Positions 34,127-40,477 of a DNA stretch of 64,000 nt are shown piece after piece. Within the stretch, counting starts at the first letter, position 1; each line of letters begins with the position of its first letter. The translations under genes and the position numbers were made by a program. The DNA comes from CAYNJG01 sp965216885. Lineage in GTDB: Bacteria > Planctomycetota > Planctomycetia > Pirellulales > Pirellulaceae. The notes under the pieces were generated by a model, which made no database searches, had not been told where the DNA came from, and saw only the letters and a list, made by a program, of their open reading frames with translations. The stretch is taken from NCBI GenBank assembly GCA_965216885.1, contig OZ244209.1, positions 6,076,001 to 6,140,000 of the forward strand, read 5' to 3'.

Positions 34127-34289
34127 ACTTGTCAATCTACTCGATGAGAACGATCTCGAATGGTCAGAAGACCTAGTCGATGTCGTCATCGAATTCGCTG
34201 AGGACGAGTGTGCTAACTCGTACGACGCAGGTTATGACGATGGCTACAGCGACGGAATTTACGACGGGGAGAGCGACGAATGCAGCTAA
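34116..34289 (+). CDS. Very small acidic phage protein
   Basis: The 57-residue protein starts at the ATG giving MRTELVNLLDENDLEW. It is strongly acidic and ends in a repeated Gly-Tyr-Asp pattern (YDAGYDDGYSDGIYDGE). It overlaps both neighbours by about 10 bp. Function unknown; an acidic, DNA-mimic-like composition is noted only as a possibility. Confidence 0.65.
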   Translation: MRTELVNLLDENDLEWSEDLVDVVIEFAEDECANSYDAGYDDGYSDGIYDGESDECS

Positions 34290-34723
34290 AAGACAGCGGA
34301 ACAAAAGAGGCGTTTGCAACCGGGTCGGTACGTGACGCACAGACAGGCAAAGGTCGAATGGACTTGGTCCCGAGCTGGGTGGTCTGGCTGGTCTCACGGG
34401 TGTACGAAGAAGGAGCGATTAAGTACGCCGCCCGAAACTGGGAGAAAGGTCAACCACTCGGTCAGTACATCAAGTCTGCTGAGAATCACCTGGCGAAATT
34501 GAAAATGGGGATGCGTGACGAGCCTCACGCCAGCCAAGTCGCATGGAACATGATCGGCTACATCTTCACCGCCGTGATGATCAAGGTTGGCAGTCGCCCC
34601 ACAGAATTGAACGACATGGTTGACCAGTTCACGAGCGAACCAGCGGAACCGCTGTCCGACTTTGAATACAAGTCGATGAACACGTTCTTCCAAGGGGAGC
34701 GAGTGATAGGGTCGGATGCCTAA
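34280..34723 (+). CDS. dATP/dGTP diphosphohydrolase-like protein (DUF5664)
   Basis: The 147-residue protein matches the phage DUF5664 family, annotated as the N-terminal domain of dATP/dGTP diphosphohydrolases. Characteristic blocks are SGTKEAFATGSVRDAQTGKGRMDLVP, YEEGAIKYAARNWEKGQP and HLAKLKMGMRDEPHASQVAWNMIG. These all-alpha MazG-like enzymes clean or bias the deoxynucleotide pool. No PurZ-like gene for 2-aminoadenine DNA is seen in this window. It lies between the small acidic genes and the exonuclease. Confidence 0.82.
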   Translation: MQLKDSGTKEAFATGSVRDAQTGKGRMDLVPSWVVWLVSRVYEEGAIKYAARNWEKGQPLGQYIKSAENHLAKLKMGMRDEPHASQVAWNMIGYIFTAVMIKVGSRPTELNDMVDQFTSEPAEPLSDFEYKSMNTFFQGERVIGSDA

Positions 34724-35339
34724 GCAATACCAAACGCTCAAGCATCACAACGGAAATTTGCTGACCGCCGTCGACTTGGAAACGACGGGTACTGACCCGG
34801 AAGTCCACGACATCATCCAGATCGGAATTCAACCACTCACGGTGAATTTCGATCCTCATCCCGACTTCGAACCATTCTACGTGAGTGTGCGACCTCTGAG
34901 ACCAGAGAACGCCAACCCAATGGCTACCAGAGTCCACCACTTGGACATGGACCATTTGGTCAAGTACGCAGCTCACCCGGACGACGTCGAAACGGCTCTC
35001 GTGGACTACTTCGGCGAGCTACCGTTGGCGTTCAATCGACGCCTGATTCCAGTCGCCCACAACGGTAGTTTTGAGAAGTTGTTTCTCACGAAGTGGCTCG
35101 GCGTCGAGCTGTACGATCGAATGTTCCTAGGGGTGATCCGCGACAGTCAAATCGCAGCAACGTACATCAACGACCACGCTGCAACACAAGGACGTGACGT
35201 GCCGTTTGAAAAAGTCACTCTTGAATATCTGTGTGACTATTTCGGAATTGAAAACCTGAACCCTCACGACGCACTGAGCGATGCCATCGCGGGTGCTCGA
35301 CTTTATCACCGACTCACGCAGATGGACGTACTCTTATGA
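34716..35339 (+). CDS. DEDD-type 3'-5' exonuclease (RNase T/DnaQ-like)
   Basis: The 207-residue protein has exonuclease motif I AVDLETTGTDP (Asp20, Glu22), motif II VAHNGSFEKLFL and motif III HDALSDAIAGARL with catalytic His and Asp. This is the DEDDh subfamily, used in proofreading, RNA trimming or mismatch repair. The polymerase already has its own exonuclease, so this one may act on RNA or as a separate trimming enzyme. It overlaps both neighbours by a few bases. Confidence 0.9.
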   Translation: MPKQYQTLKHHNGNLLTAVDLETTGTDPEVHDIIQIGIQPLTVNFDPHPDFEPFYVSVRPLRPENANPMATRVHHLDMDHLVKYAAHPDDVETALVDYFGELPLAFNRRLIPVAHNGSFEKLFLTKWLGVELYDRMFLGVIRDSQIAATYINDHAATQGRDVPFEKVTLEYLCDYFGIENLNPHDALSDAIAGARLYHRLTQMDVLL

Positions 35340-35740
35340 AATTTGACGAAGTGCTCGACACACACCGAAGGTTCAAGAACGCCGAGGTCTCGAAGAAACC
35401 TCACGTATATGTAGCTGGGAAGATGCGTTTTCAACCAGAGTTCAACTTCCCGGCGTTCTTCGAAGCCGAGGCTGAACTACGGGCTCAGGGCTTCGAAGTG
35501 TTCAATCCGGCTCGTCAGGACATAGAGAACGGATTCGATCCAAAGGGAATGACCGGGCACGAAGACTTGGACGAACTCGGCTTCGACCTACGTGAAGCTC
35601 TGGGTGGTGATGTGGTGTGGATCGCCTTGCGTGCGGACGCGATCTACATGCTCGAAGGCTGGTCGAAGTCCTCGGGGGCGACCGCTGAACACGCACTGGC
35701 AAGAGCACTTGGACTGACGATTTTGGGGGCTGCGGCATGA
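35336..35740 (+). CDS. DUF4406 / nucleoside 2-deoxyribosyltransferase-like protein
   Basis: The 134-residue protein matches DUF4406: HVYVAGKMRFQ at the N-terminus, FNFPAFFEAEAELRAQGFEVFNPA, and the C-terminal DAIYMLEGWSKSSGATAEHALARALG with the conserved Glu. Relatives exchange bases on deoxynucleosides or hydrolyse nucleotides. With the diphosphohydrolase upstream it may belong to a nucleotide-pool module. It begins and ends with ATGA overlaps. Confidence 0.85.
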   Translation: MKFDEVLDTHRRFKNAEVSKKPHVYVAGKMRFQPEFNFPAFFEAEAELRAQGFEVFNPARQDIENGFDPKGMTGHEDLDELGFDLREALGGDVVWIALRADAIYMLEGWSKSSGATAEHALARALGLTILGAAA

Positions 35741-35811
35741 GCGAAAGAATAAACTTATCGCCTGTCCGTCAGCGATTCATGTATGATCACACAGGCGAAG
35801 TTGTGATCTGA
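35737..35811 (+). pseudogene. 5' remnant of an interrupted small phage gene
   Basis: A 24-residue frame starts with an ATG coupled (ATGA) to the DUF4406 stop, just as every other gene here, reads SERINLSPVRQRFMYDHTGEVVI and stops at TGA right after GTGATC. The gene 1.2 kb downstream starts at another GTGATC in the same frame. Joining them gives a 95-residue protein. I read this as the first part of a phage gene split by the LRR insertion. Confidence 0.65.
35803..35808 (+). repeat. Left copy of a 6-bp direct repeat flanking the LRR insertion
   Basis: GTGATC here is repeated at 37012-37017. The two copies bracket the LRR gene and lie in the same reading frame of the interrupted phage gene, as a target-site duplication would. 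Confidence 0.6.
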
Positions 35812-35845
35812 CTGCCTGCATTTCCATACTACGATCGACGTCGAT

Positions 35846-37015
35846 ATGACAACCAACCAATCGAAAAGAAATCGCTTCAGTTTCACGCTAAAAAGCCTGC
35901 TATTGCTAATGCTAGTGGCCGGTGTTGGGCTGGGCTGGAAGGTAGAAAAGGCGAGGAAGCAGCGACAAGCAGTTGCTTGGATTAAGCGAAACGGCGGATA
36001 CGTCGTCTATACACACCGTCTGGGTCTGACTGAGGACGCGGACCAATTTGTCGTCGACACCCTCGGAAATGATTTCTTCAACGACGTAGTTGAAATCCAC
36101 TTCGTACCAAGAGTAGAGTTTTCCGGCGACTTGTCTGCACTGAGCCCGTTGACGAGTGTCAAAAAGCTTTCAATAGCGAGAAGTGCCCAAGTCGATCTAT
36201 CACCATTGTCGAATATGACAACGCTCGAATCTTTGGATCTTCGAGAATCCAGAGTCAGTGATTTGGCACCGCTGGCAGTAATGCATCGGCTGACGACCCT
36301 CAATCTTCAACAGACTGACGTCAGTGATCTGTCGCCATTGAAAGGGTTGGCAAAGCTAACGGAGCTGAATGTTGGAGGCACCCAAGTTAGCGACCTGTCC
36401 CCACTAGCAGAACTTACAGAGCTACGTGAATTGCAGCTTGGTGGCACGAAAGTCTCGAACTTGACACCGTTGCAGGATATCAAGAGCCTAGAGACTCTGC
36501 AGTTAGCGGGTACAGGTGTTCGCGATCTGTCGACGCTCAGCAATCTCAATCGGCTAAGTCGTTTAAGAATCGCATACACTCAAATTGATGATCTATCACC
36601 GTTGGCAAAGTTGACGGGACTCAAGATCCTCGATCTGGAATCCACGCCCGTCCGTGACTTGCGGCCTCTGAGCAGTTTGAAAGGCTTAGAGTACTTGTCT
36701 GTCTTCCGCACGCCGGTGAACAACGTGTCGGCCTTGGCGGGCATGACCAAACTAGGCTTTCTACGACTGTCAGGGACGAAGGTAAGCGACCTAGGTCCCA
36801 TAGCTGGGCTGACCGGTCTGAAGAAACTGAGTTTCGGGGATACACCAGTGAGCGATCTTTCACCGGTGATGGAAATGACTTGGCTCACAGACGTCAACGT
36901 TGAAAAGACCCCTGCAAGCGAAGCCGATATTGCAGCACTCCAAAAAGCTCTTCCCGAATGCAACGTTAGAACGAATGAAGGTGTGTCGCGGTACACAGAA
37001 ACGGCGACCGAGTGA
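35846..37015 (+). CDS. Membrane-anchored leucine-rich repeat protein (host-type cargo)
   Basis: The 389-residue protein has an N-terminal anchor of planctomycete type (RFSFTLKSLLLLMLVAGVGLGWKVEKARKQRQA) and then about eleven LRR units of 23 residues with the pattern VSDLSPLxxLxxLxxLxLxxT, similar to internalin-type repeats. LRRs form a curved binding surface, so an exposed protein-binding role is likely. The stop codon overlaps the GTGATC repeat at the junction. It is far longer than the tightly packed phage genes around it and resembles host chromosomal LRR proteins. Confidence 0.85.
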   Translation: MTTNQSKRNRFSFTLKSLLLLMLVAGVGLGWKVEKARKQRQAVAWIKRNGGYVVYTHRLGLTEDADQFVVDTLGNDFFNDVVEIHFVPRVEFSGDLSALSPLTSVKKLSIARSAQVDLSPLSNMTTLESLDLRESRVSDLAPLAVMHRLTTLNLQQTDVSDLSPLKGLAKLTELNVGGTQVSDLSPLAELTELRELQLGGTKVSNLTPLQDIKSLETLQLAGTGVRDLSTLSNLNRLSRLRIAYTQIDDLSPLAKLTGLKILDLESTPVRDLRPLSSLKGLEYLSVFRTPVNNVSALAGMTKLGFLRLSGTKVSDLGPIAGLTGLKKLSFGDTPVSDLSPVMEMTWLTDVNVEKTPASEADIAALQKALPECNVRTNEGVSRYTETATE

Positions 37016-37017
37016 TC
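37012..37017 (+). repeat. Right copy of the 6-bp direct repeat
   Basis: GTGATC overlaps the stop codon of the LRR gene and forms the first two codons of the following frame. See the left copy at 35803-35808. Confidence 0.6.
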
Positions 37018-37233
37018 AAGTACAAAAGCTTCAAGATCGAACAGGCAACGGATCAAATCTGGCCAGATGAGGTCCGAAACAAGTGGCTCGGCATGATCGA
37101 CGCCACGATTAACTACCGCTACATCAAGCGTCGATACGTCACGCCGGATGGGACGCTCGTCGACCGATGTGGAGACGACGTCTGGTTCGACTCGCCCGAC
37201 GACGTGAGGGCAGCTATCGACAAATACTTCTAA
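37012..37233 (+). CDS. Small phage protein, probably the 3' part of an interrupted gene
   Basis: The 73-residue frame starts GTG ATC and reads KYKSFKIEQATDQIWPDEVR..., ending FDSPDDVRAAIDKYF. It has no ribosome site of its own. Continuation of the 24-residue frame before the LRR gene would add the natural N-terminus. Whether it is still translated from the GTG is unclear. No family is recognised. Confidence 0.6.
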   Translation: MIKYKSFKIEQATDQIWPDEVRNKWLGMIDATINYRYIKRRYVTPDGTLVDRCGDDVWFDSPDDVRAAIDKYF

Positions 37234-37245
37234 GAGGAACAGCTA

Positions 37246-37704
37246 GTGAACACACTCGAATATCAACACCAAGCCGGTATCACAGCGACTTACGAAACCC
37301 TCGTGAGCTACCCAAGTCTGGGGCTATCCGACGAGATTGGCAAACTTCTGGGCGACTTGTCTGTTCAGGACAGTCCCAACATTCTAAAGCGGTCCGGTTG
37401 TGTACTTTGTTACCTCACGATGTTGTGTGACGACTTGGGACAGTCCCTACGTGAGGTCGCAGGTTTGGACTTTGATCAGATTCAATCGATTGAAGCACCA
37501 ACTATCGTGCTCATCCGCGTGACTTCGCAACTCTGCGGCGTGGCTCAGACCTACATCGGGGATGAGACCTTCAAACGAGGCGAGTTCAAGTCGTGTGTCT
37601 TTATCATGCTGCAAGCTCTCGCCACGATTGCGAAGGACAATGACTCGACTCTATCTCACGTGGCTCAGATGAACTTGGAGAAAGCATGGAAGAAGATGAC
37701 TTGA
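37246..37704 (+). CDS. Degenerate MazG-like all-alpha protein
   Basis: The 152-residue protein keeps the helical pattern of MazG-like NTP pyrophosphohydrolases: YPSLGLSDEIGKLLGDL, then CVLCYLTMLCDDLGQSLREVAG, which matches GDVLWYLAALADELGxSLEEVA. But the metal-binding acidic residues of the ExxE and ExxD pairs are mostly replaced (DEIGKL, RSGCVL). The C-terminal half repeats similar helices. It may have lost catalysis or act as a binding protein. Confidence 0.6.
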   Translation: MNTLEYQHQAGITATYETLVSYPSLGLSDEIGKLLGDLSVQDSPNILKRSGCVLCYLTMLCDDLGQSLREVAGLDFDQIQSIEAPTIVLIRVTSQLCGVAQTYIGDETFKRGEFKSCVFIMLQALATIAKDNDSTLSHVAQMNLEKAWKKMT

Positions 37705-37799
37705 TGTGGTCCGTAGTGGGGCTACTTGCTGTTTTGGTGTCGCTGGCGGGGACTGCGATCTCGTTCGTATTGATGCGTCTCATGTTGGGAGGACCATGA
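37686..37799 (+). CDS. Very small single-pass membrane protein
   Basis: The 37-residue product has one membrane segment (SVVGLLAVLVSLAGTAISFVLMRL) between an acidic start (MEEDDLM) and a short end. Its ATG overlaps the end of the MazG-like gene, and its stop is next to the start of the following gene. The role is unknown; small phage membrane proteins can affect the host envelope. Confidence 0.6.
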   Translation: MEEDDLMWSVVGLLAVLVSLAGTAISFVLMRLMLGGP

Positions 37800-37800
37800 C

Positions 37801-38055
37801 TTGAAAGCATTTGCTGCTTACTTTCTTCCCATCACGGGACAAGGTCATCAGCTTGACCGACTATCTGAGTTCGTAGACAAACCAATCGTCGTGAACTCAT
37901 TTCTCTGGCCAGAATGCAACCACCGAATTCACGGTGTCTTCAAAGACGAACTGGTCTGCCTGTGCACGGCTGACGAAGCTGACGTCTCAGGCGAAGTGGT
38001 CACACCTGAAGTTTGTCTGGGGTGTGAAGTGCGGTGTGGGAGACTGAGTGCATGA
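37801..38055 (+). CDS. Small phage protein, unknown function
   Basis: The 84-residue protein starts with TTG, about 8 bp after GGGAGG, which decides the start. It has six cysteines, including LVCLCTADEAD and VCLGCEVRCG, so it may bind a metal. No family is recognised. A terminator follows the stop. Confidence 0.6.
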   Translation: MKAFAAYFLPITGQGHQLDRLSEFVDKPIVVNSFLWPECNHRIHGVFKDELVCLCTADEADVSGEVVTPEVCLGCEVRCGRLSA

Positions 38056-38070
38056 CGAACAACGAAGAAA

Positions 38071-38104
38071 AGCCCAGTTACCTTGAAGGTAGCTGGGCTT
38101 TTGG
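38071..38104 (+). terminator. Rho-independent terminator
   Basis: AGCCCAGTTACC and GGTAGCTGGGCT form a 12-bp stem (one G-T pair) with loop TTGAA, followed by TTTT. It lies right after the small Cys-rich gene and would end or attenuate the rightward early transcript. Confidence 0.85.
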
Positions 38105-38111
38105 TTTAGCG

Positions 38112-38558
38112 ATGGCGAAGTTTGCCTTTTCGGGATTCGCGACGGCAAGCAAACAAGAGCGACTTGAACGTCTTCAGATCTGCCAAGTCTGCCCGCTGCG
38201 ATCCGGACGGCGGTGTCTCAAGTGCGGGTGCTTCATTGGTCCCAAGGCTCACGTCCAAGTGTCCGAATGCCCGTACAAGATGTGGCGGATGGACTTGATC
38301 CGAAAAAAGGTTCGAGAGAACGTTGAGTTCACGCGATCGATGTTGTTTGAAGCGATCGCCGGCACTCGTCTACATGGAGTGCTAACTAAGAAGTCGGTAC
38401 CTACGCCGAAGCTCGAAGTGATCGTGAATCCAAAGAGCTTCCGAGATGTCCCGTGCCGAGCACGCGTGAACGGGGTGTGTTGTCATCGTACGTGCGAACT
38501 ATTTCGACAGAAGGTTGAGCCTTCAGATTGCGGAAAATGTCCTATGCGTCAAGAGTAG
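38112..38558 (+). CDS. Cys-rich zinc-binding phage protein
   Basis: The 148-residue protein has the block ICQVCPLRSGRRCLKCGCFIG followed by ECPYKMW, a multi-cysteine motif common in phage tail-region proteins, and a second cluster near the C-terminus (CRARVNGVCCHRTCELF, CGKCPMRQE). The ATG after the terminator is chosen; the frame stays open 20 codons upstream, through the hairpin. A second protein with the same first motif is encoded on the other strand at 38852-39079. Confidence 0.75.
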   Translation: MAKFAFSGFATASKQERLERLQICQVCPLRSGRRCLKCGCFIGPKAHVQVSECPYKMWRMDLIRKKVRENVEFTRSMLFEAIAGTRLHGVLTKKSVPTPKLEVIVNPKSFRDVPCRARVNGVCCHRTCELFRQKVEPSDCGKCPMRQE

Positions 38559-38590
38559 TCGACTGATATTACATTGTTTAAAATGTCGGT

Positions 38591-38944
38591 ATGAAAACAC
38601 TTACGAAACACCTGACATCCAAGTCAGCAGAAGAATTGCAACAGCAAATTGAGATGACATCCGTTACTCACGAACCGGCGTCGGTAATCTGTGAGCAAGG
38701 CGTGTGGCACGCCTTCATGAGACCGACCCCACTCAGGACTCTGCATGACATTACCGAATCCGTCACGTTAATACTCAAAAACTACCAAGATTACCCCACG
38801 TGTCATGACTACGAAGAGTTGCGACACTTACTGGAAGAAATCCGCGACCGACTACCACTTTCCACAAGGACACGCGACAAGCAAGAGCTTCGTCTTAGCC
38901 CAGATGTTGCACCAGCAGACGCTGCATCGTCGCCCTCTTCGTAG
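38591..38944 (+). CDS. Phage protein of unknown function
   Basis: The 117-residue protein opens MKTLTKHLTSKSAEELQQQIE and has VWHAFMRPTPLRTLHDITESVTLILKNY and DYEELRHLLEEIRDRLPL. The last ~30 residues lie opposite the minus-strand zinc protein and are of low quality. It is the last rightward gene before the convergent late genes. Confidence 0.5.
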   Translation: MKTLTKHLTSKSAEELQQQIEMTSVTHEPASVICEQGVWHAFMRPTPLRTLHDITESVTLILKNYQDYPTCHDYEELRHLLEEIRDRLPLSTRTRDKQELRLSPDVAPADAASSPSS

Positions 38945-39079
38945 AGGACAACCGTTGCAGATAGCTCGCCTGATTCGAACAGTCTGGTAGCTCGCGAACA
39001 ACGTTTTACTACCCGTCTCGACGGCTCGCTTGATAGCGTCCGCCCAGCCGAACGGATGCGACGTGAAATCAAACTTCAT
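38852..39079 (-). CDS. Cys-rich zinc-binding protein, paralogue of the one at 38112
   Basis: The 75-residue protein opens MKFDFTSHPFGWADAIKRAVETG and carries RAICNGCPLRRGRRCSVCWCNIWAKTKLLLVACPCGKW, the phage motif CxxCPxxxxxxCxxCxCxxxxKxxxxxxxCPxGKW. Its ATG overlaps the end of the preceding late gene. Such proteins often end phage tail operons; their role is unknown, and metal binding is likely. It runs into the 3' end of the rightward early operon. Confidence 0.8.
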   Translation of the reverse strand: MKFDFTSHPFGWADAIKRAVETGSKTLFASYQTVRIRRAICNGCPLRRGRRCSVCWCNIWAKTKLLLVACPCGKW

Positions 39080-39914
39080 ATTGCCAACTGATTCCTAGTG
39101 AGGTTGGTCCGGCTGAGGTTGGAACGGTTCGACCCGGCGTGGTCACGTATCGACCACCGGGGACGCTGATACCGCTCGGGGTTCCGAACTCACCACGGTC
39201 CCAGTTCCAAGTAGCTCTACACTCAGCGAGTGGGTTGGACTCACACCCACGGTACTTCCCTATCAAGACTTCCAGATAAGGGACGTTGAAGCTCTCGATG
39301 TTCGCTGATATTGGTCCGGCGAACGACACTTGTGGACCAGAGCCACCGGCGATGGAACCGATGGACGCCCATCCTTGATCCACAAGGGTGTCTAGTTCGC
39401 CGGCCTTTGACCGGATCTCGTCTTCTTTCGCTGCGATCTCAGCATCAATCACAGCTGGGTCTTCACCGTCGTCTACACGGTCTTGCTTGCTCGCCGAGAT
39501 GGAACAAAGCTCGCCGCCCAAAGTGTCTATCTCACTAAGCTTCCCCGTGACCTCAGCAGCGTGAGTTAGCCACAACGCCATAGCGTTGTTATCGCTCGAA
39601 GTCTGGGGGTCGAAACTGATGGACTCAAACCCGGTTTCATACGTCGGACAAGCACCCGACCCACCTTCACAACAGGCTCCTTCATCGATCGCTGCCTGTA
39701 TCTCATCAATCATCGCCTGCGACCAAAGGTCGGGCACATCCTCGAAGCTGTTGTCCTCACACACTTCTACCAGTGCTGTGTGAACGTCTTCGATGTCTGA
39801 CTTAGCCCAGCGGTGACACTCGTCAACCTCTTCCAACGGGTCACCGTCACACTCAGCCAACAAGGCGTTCACCTGTGTGATAATGTCGTTCCAGTCTGTT
39901 CGCGAGTAGCCCAT
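39069..39914 (-). CDS. Phage late structural-region protein, unknown function
   Basis: The 281-residue protein opens MGYSRTDWNDIITQVNALLAEC. A Cys-containing helical first half (ECHRWAKSDIEDVHTALVEVC) is followed by a coiled segment with EIAAKEDEIRSKAGELDTL and a Gly/Pro-rich end. The layout suits a tail appendage. It begins 1 bp into the ClpP-like gene's stop. No family is certain. Confidence 0.65.
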   Translation of the reverse strand: MGYSRTDWNDIITQVNALLAECDGDPLEEVDECHRWAKSDIEDVHTALVEVCEDNSFEDVPDLWSQAMIDEIQAAIDEGACCEGGSGACPTYETGFESISFDPQTSSDNNAMALWLTHAAEVTGKLSEIDTLGGELCSISASKQDRVDDGEDPAVIDAEIAAKEDEIRSKAGELDTLVDQGWASIGSIAGGSGPQVSFAGPISANIESFNVPYLEVLIGKYRGCESNPLAECRATWNWDRGEFGTPSGISVPGGRYVTTPGRTVPTSAGPTSLGISWQYEV

Positions 39915-40477
39915 TACTTCTCTTCCCAGATGTTGTCAGCGAGTCCCCATTCGATCGCCTCGTCCGCAGTGAAGTAGAAGTCATGCGGCTTCTTTGCTCG
40001 CGTGTTCCACCAACGCACGTCTTTACATGAGTGCTTCGCTAGAAGCTCGACCCATTGCTGATTCACACGCGAGTGCTGATCGAAGTCAACCTTCAATGCG
40101 GTTCCTCGTCCGTCCAGCTCACACGACCAATCGTGGTGCATCAGGCTCACGTGAGGTGCGACCCATCTGTGTCCCGGCTCGCCAAGAGCCAGTAGCAACG
40201 GAGCGGCACTCATGCACTTGCCGTAAGCGAACGTGTGGACTGGGCACTTGATCGTCCGAATGATGTCGTAGATCCCGAGAGCCTCATAGATCTCACCGCC
40301 GTAGGATGAGATGAAGATCTCTACTGGCTCTGACGCAGACTCAGTCTCCATCAGATAGAGCCCACGGACTGCTGCTCCGATGCTATCCCCGTCGATATCT
40401 GAATCGAGAAACACACGGCGGTTGGGCACGTCGATACCGTGCTCGAAGTATGATTCCAACCACTCTTTGTCGAACAC
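39914..40477 (-). CDS. ClpP-like serine protease
   Basis: The 187-residue protein matches the ClpP/crotonase protease fold: RRVFLDSDIDGDSIGAAVRGL, ISSYGGEIYEALGIYDII (oxyanion loop), GKCMSAAPLLLALG with nucleophile Ser90 and LMHHDW with the catalytic His114. In many phages such proteases mature the head and lie between portal and coat genes. Here it is at the end of the tail genes, so a role in tail or host protein processing is possible. No N-terminal scaffold fusion is seen. Confidence 0.9.
   Translation of the reverse strand: MFDKEWLESYFEHGIDVPNRRVFLDSDIDGDSIGAAVRGLYLMETESASEPVEIFISSYGGEIYEALGIYDIIRTIKCPVHTFAYGKCMSAAPLLLALGEPGHRWVAPHVSLMHHDWSCELDGRGTALKVDFDQHSRVNQQWVELLAKHSCKDVRWWNTRAKKPHDFYFTADEAIEWGLADNIWEEK

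Noticed and set aside
34280..34723. A complete 2-aminoadenine (Z-DNA) system
   Set aside because: Only a diphosphohydrolase-like gene is seen; no PurZ or DatZ-like gene is in the window.
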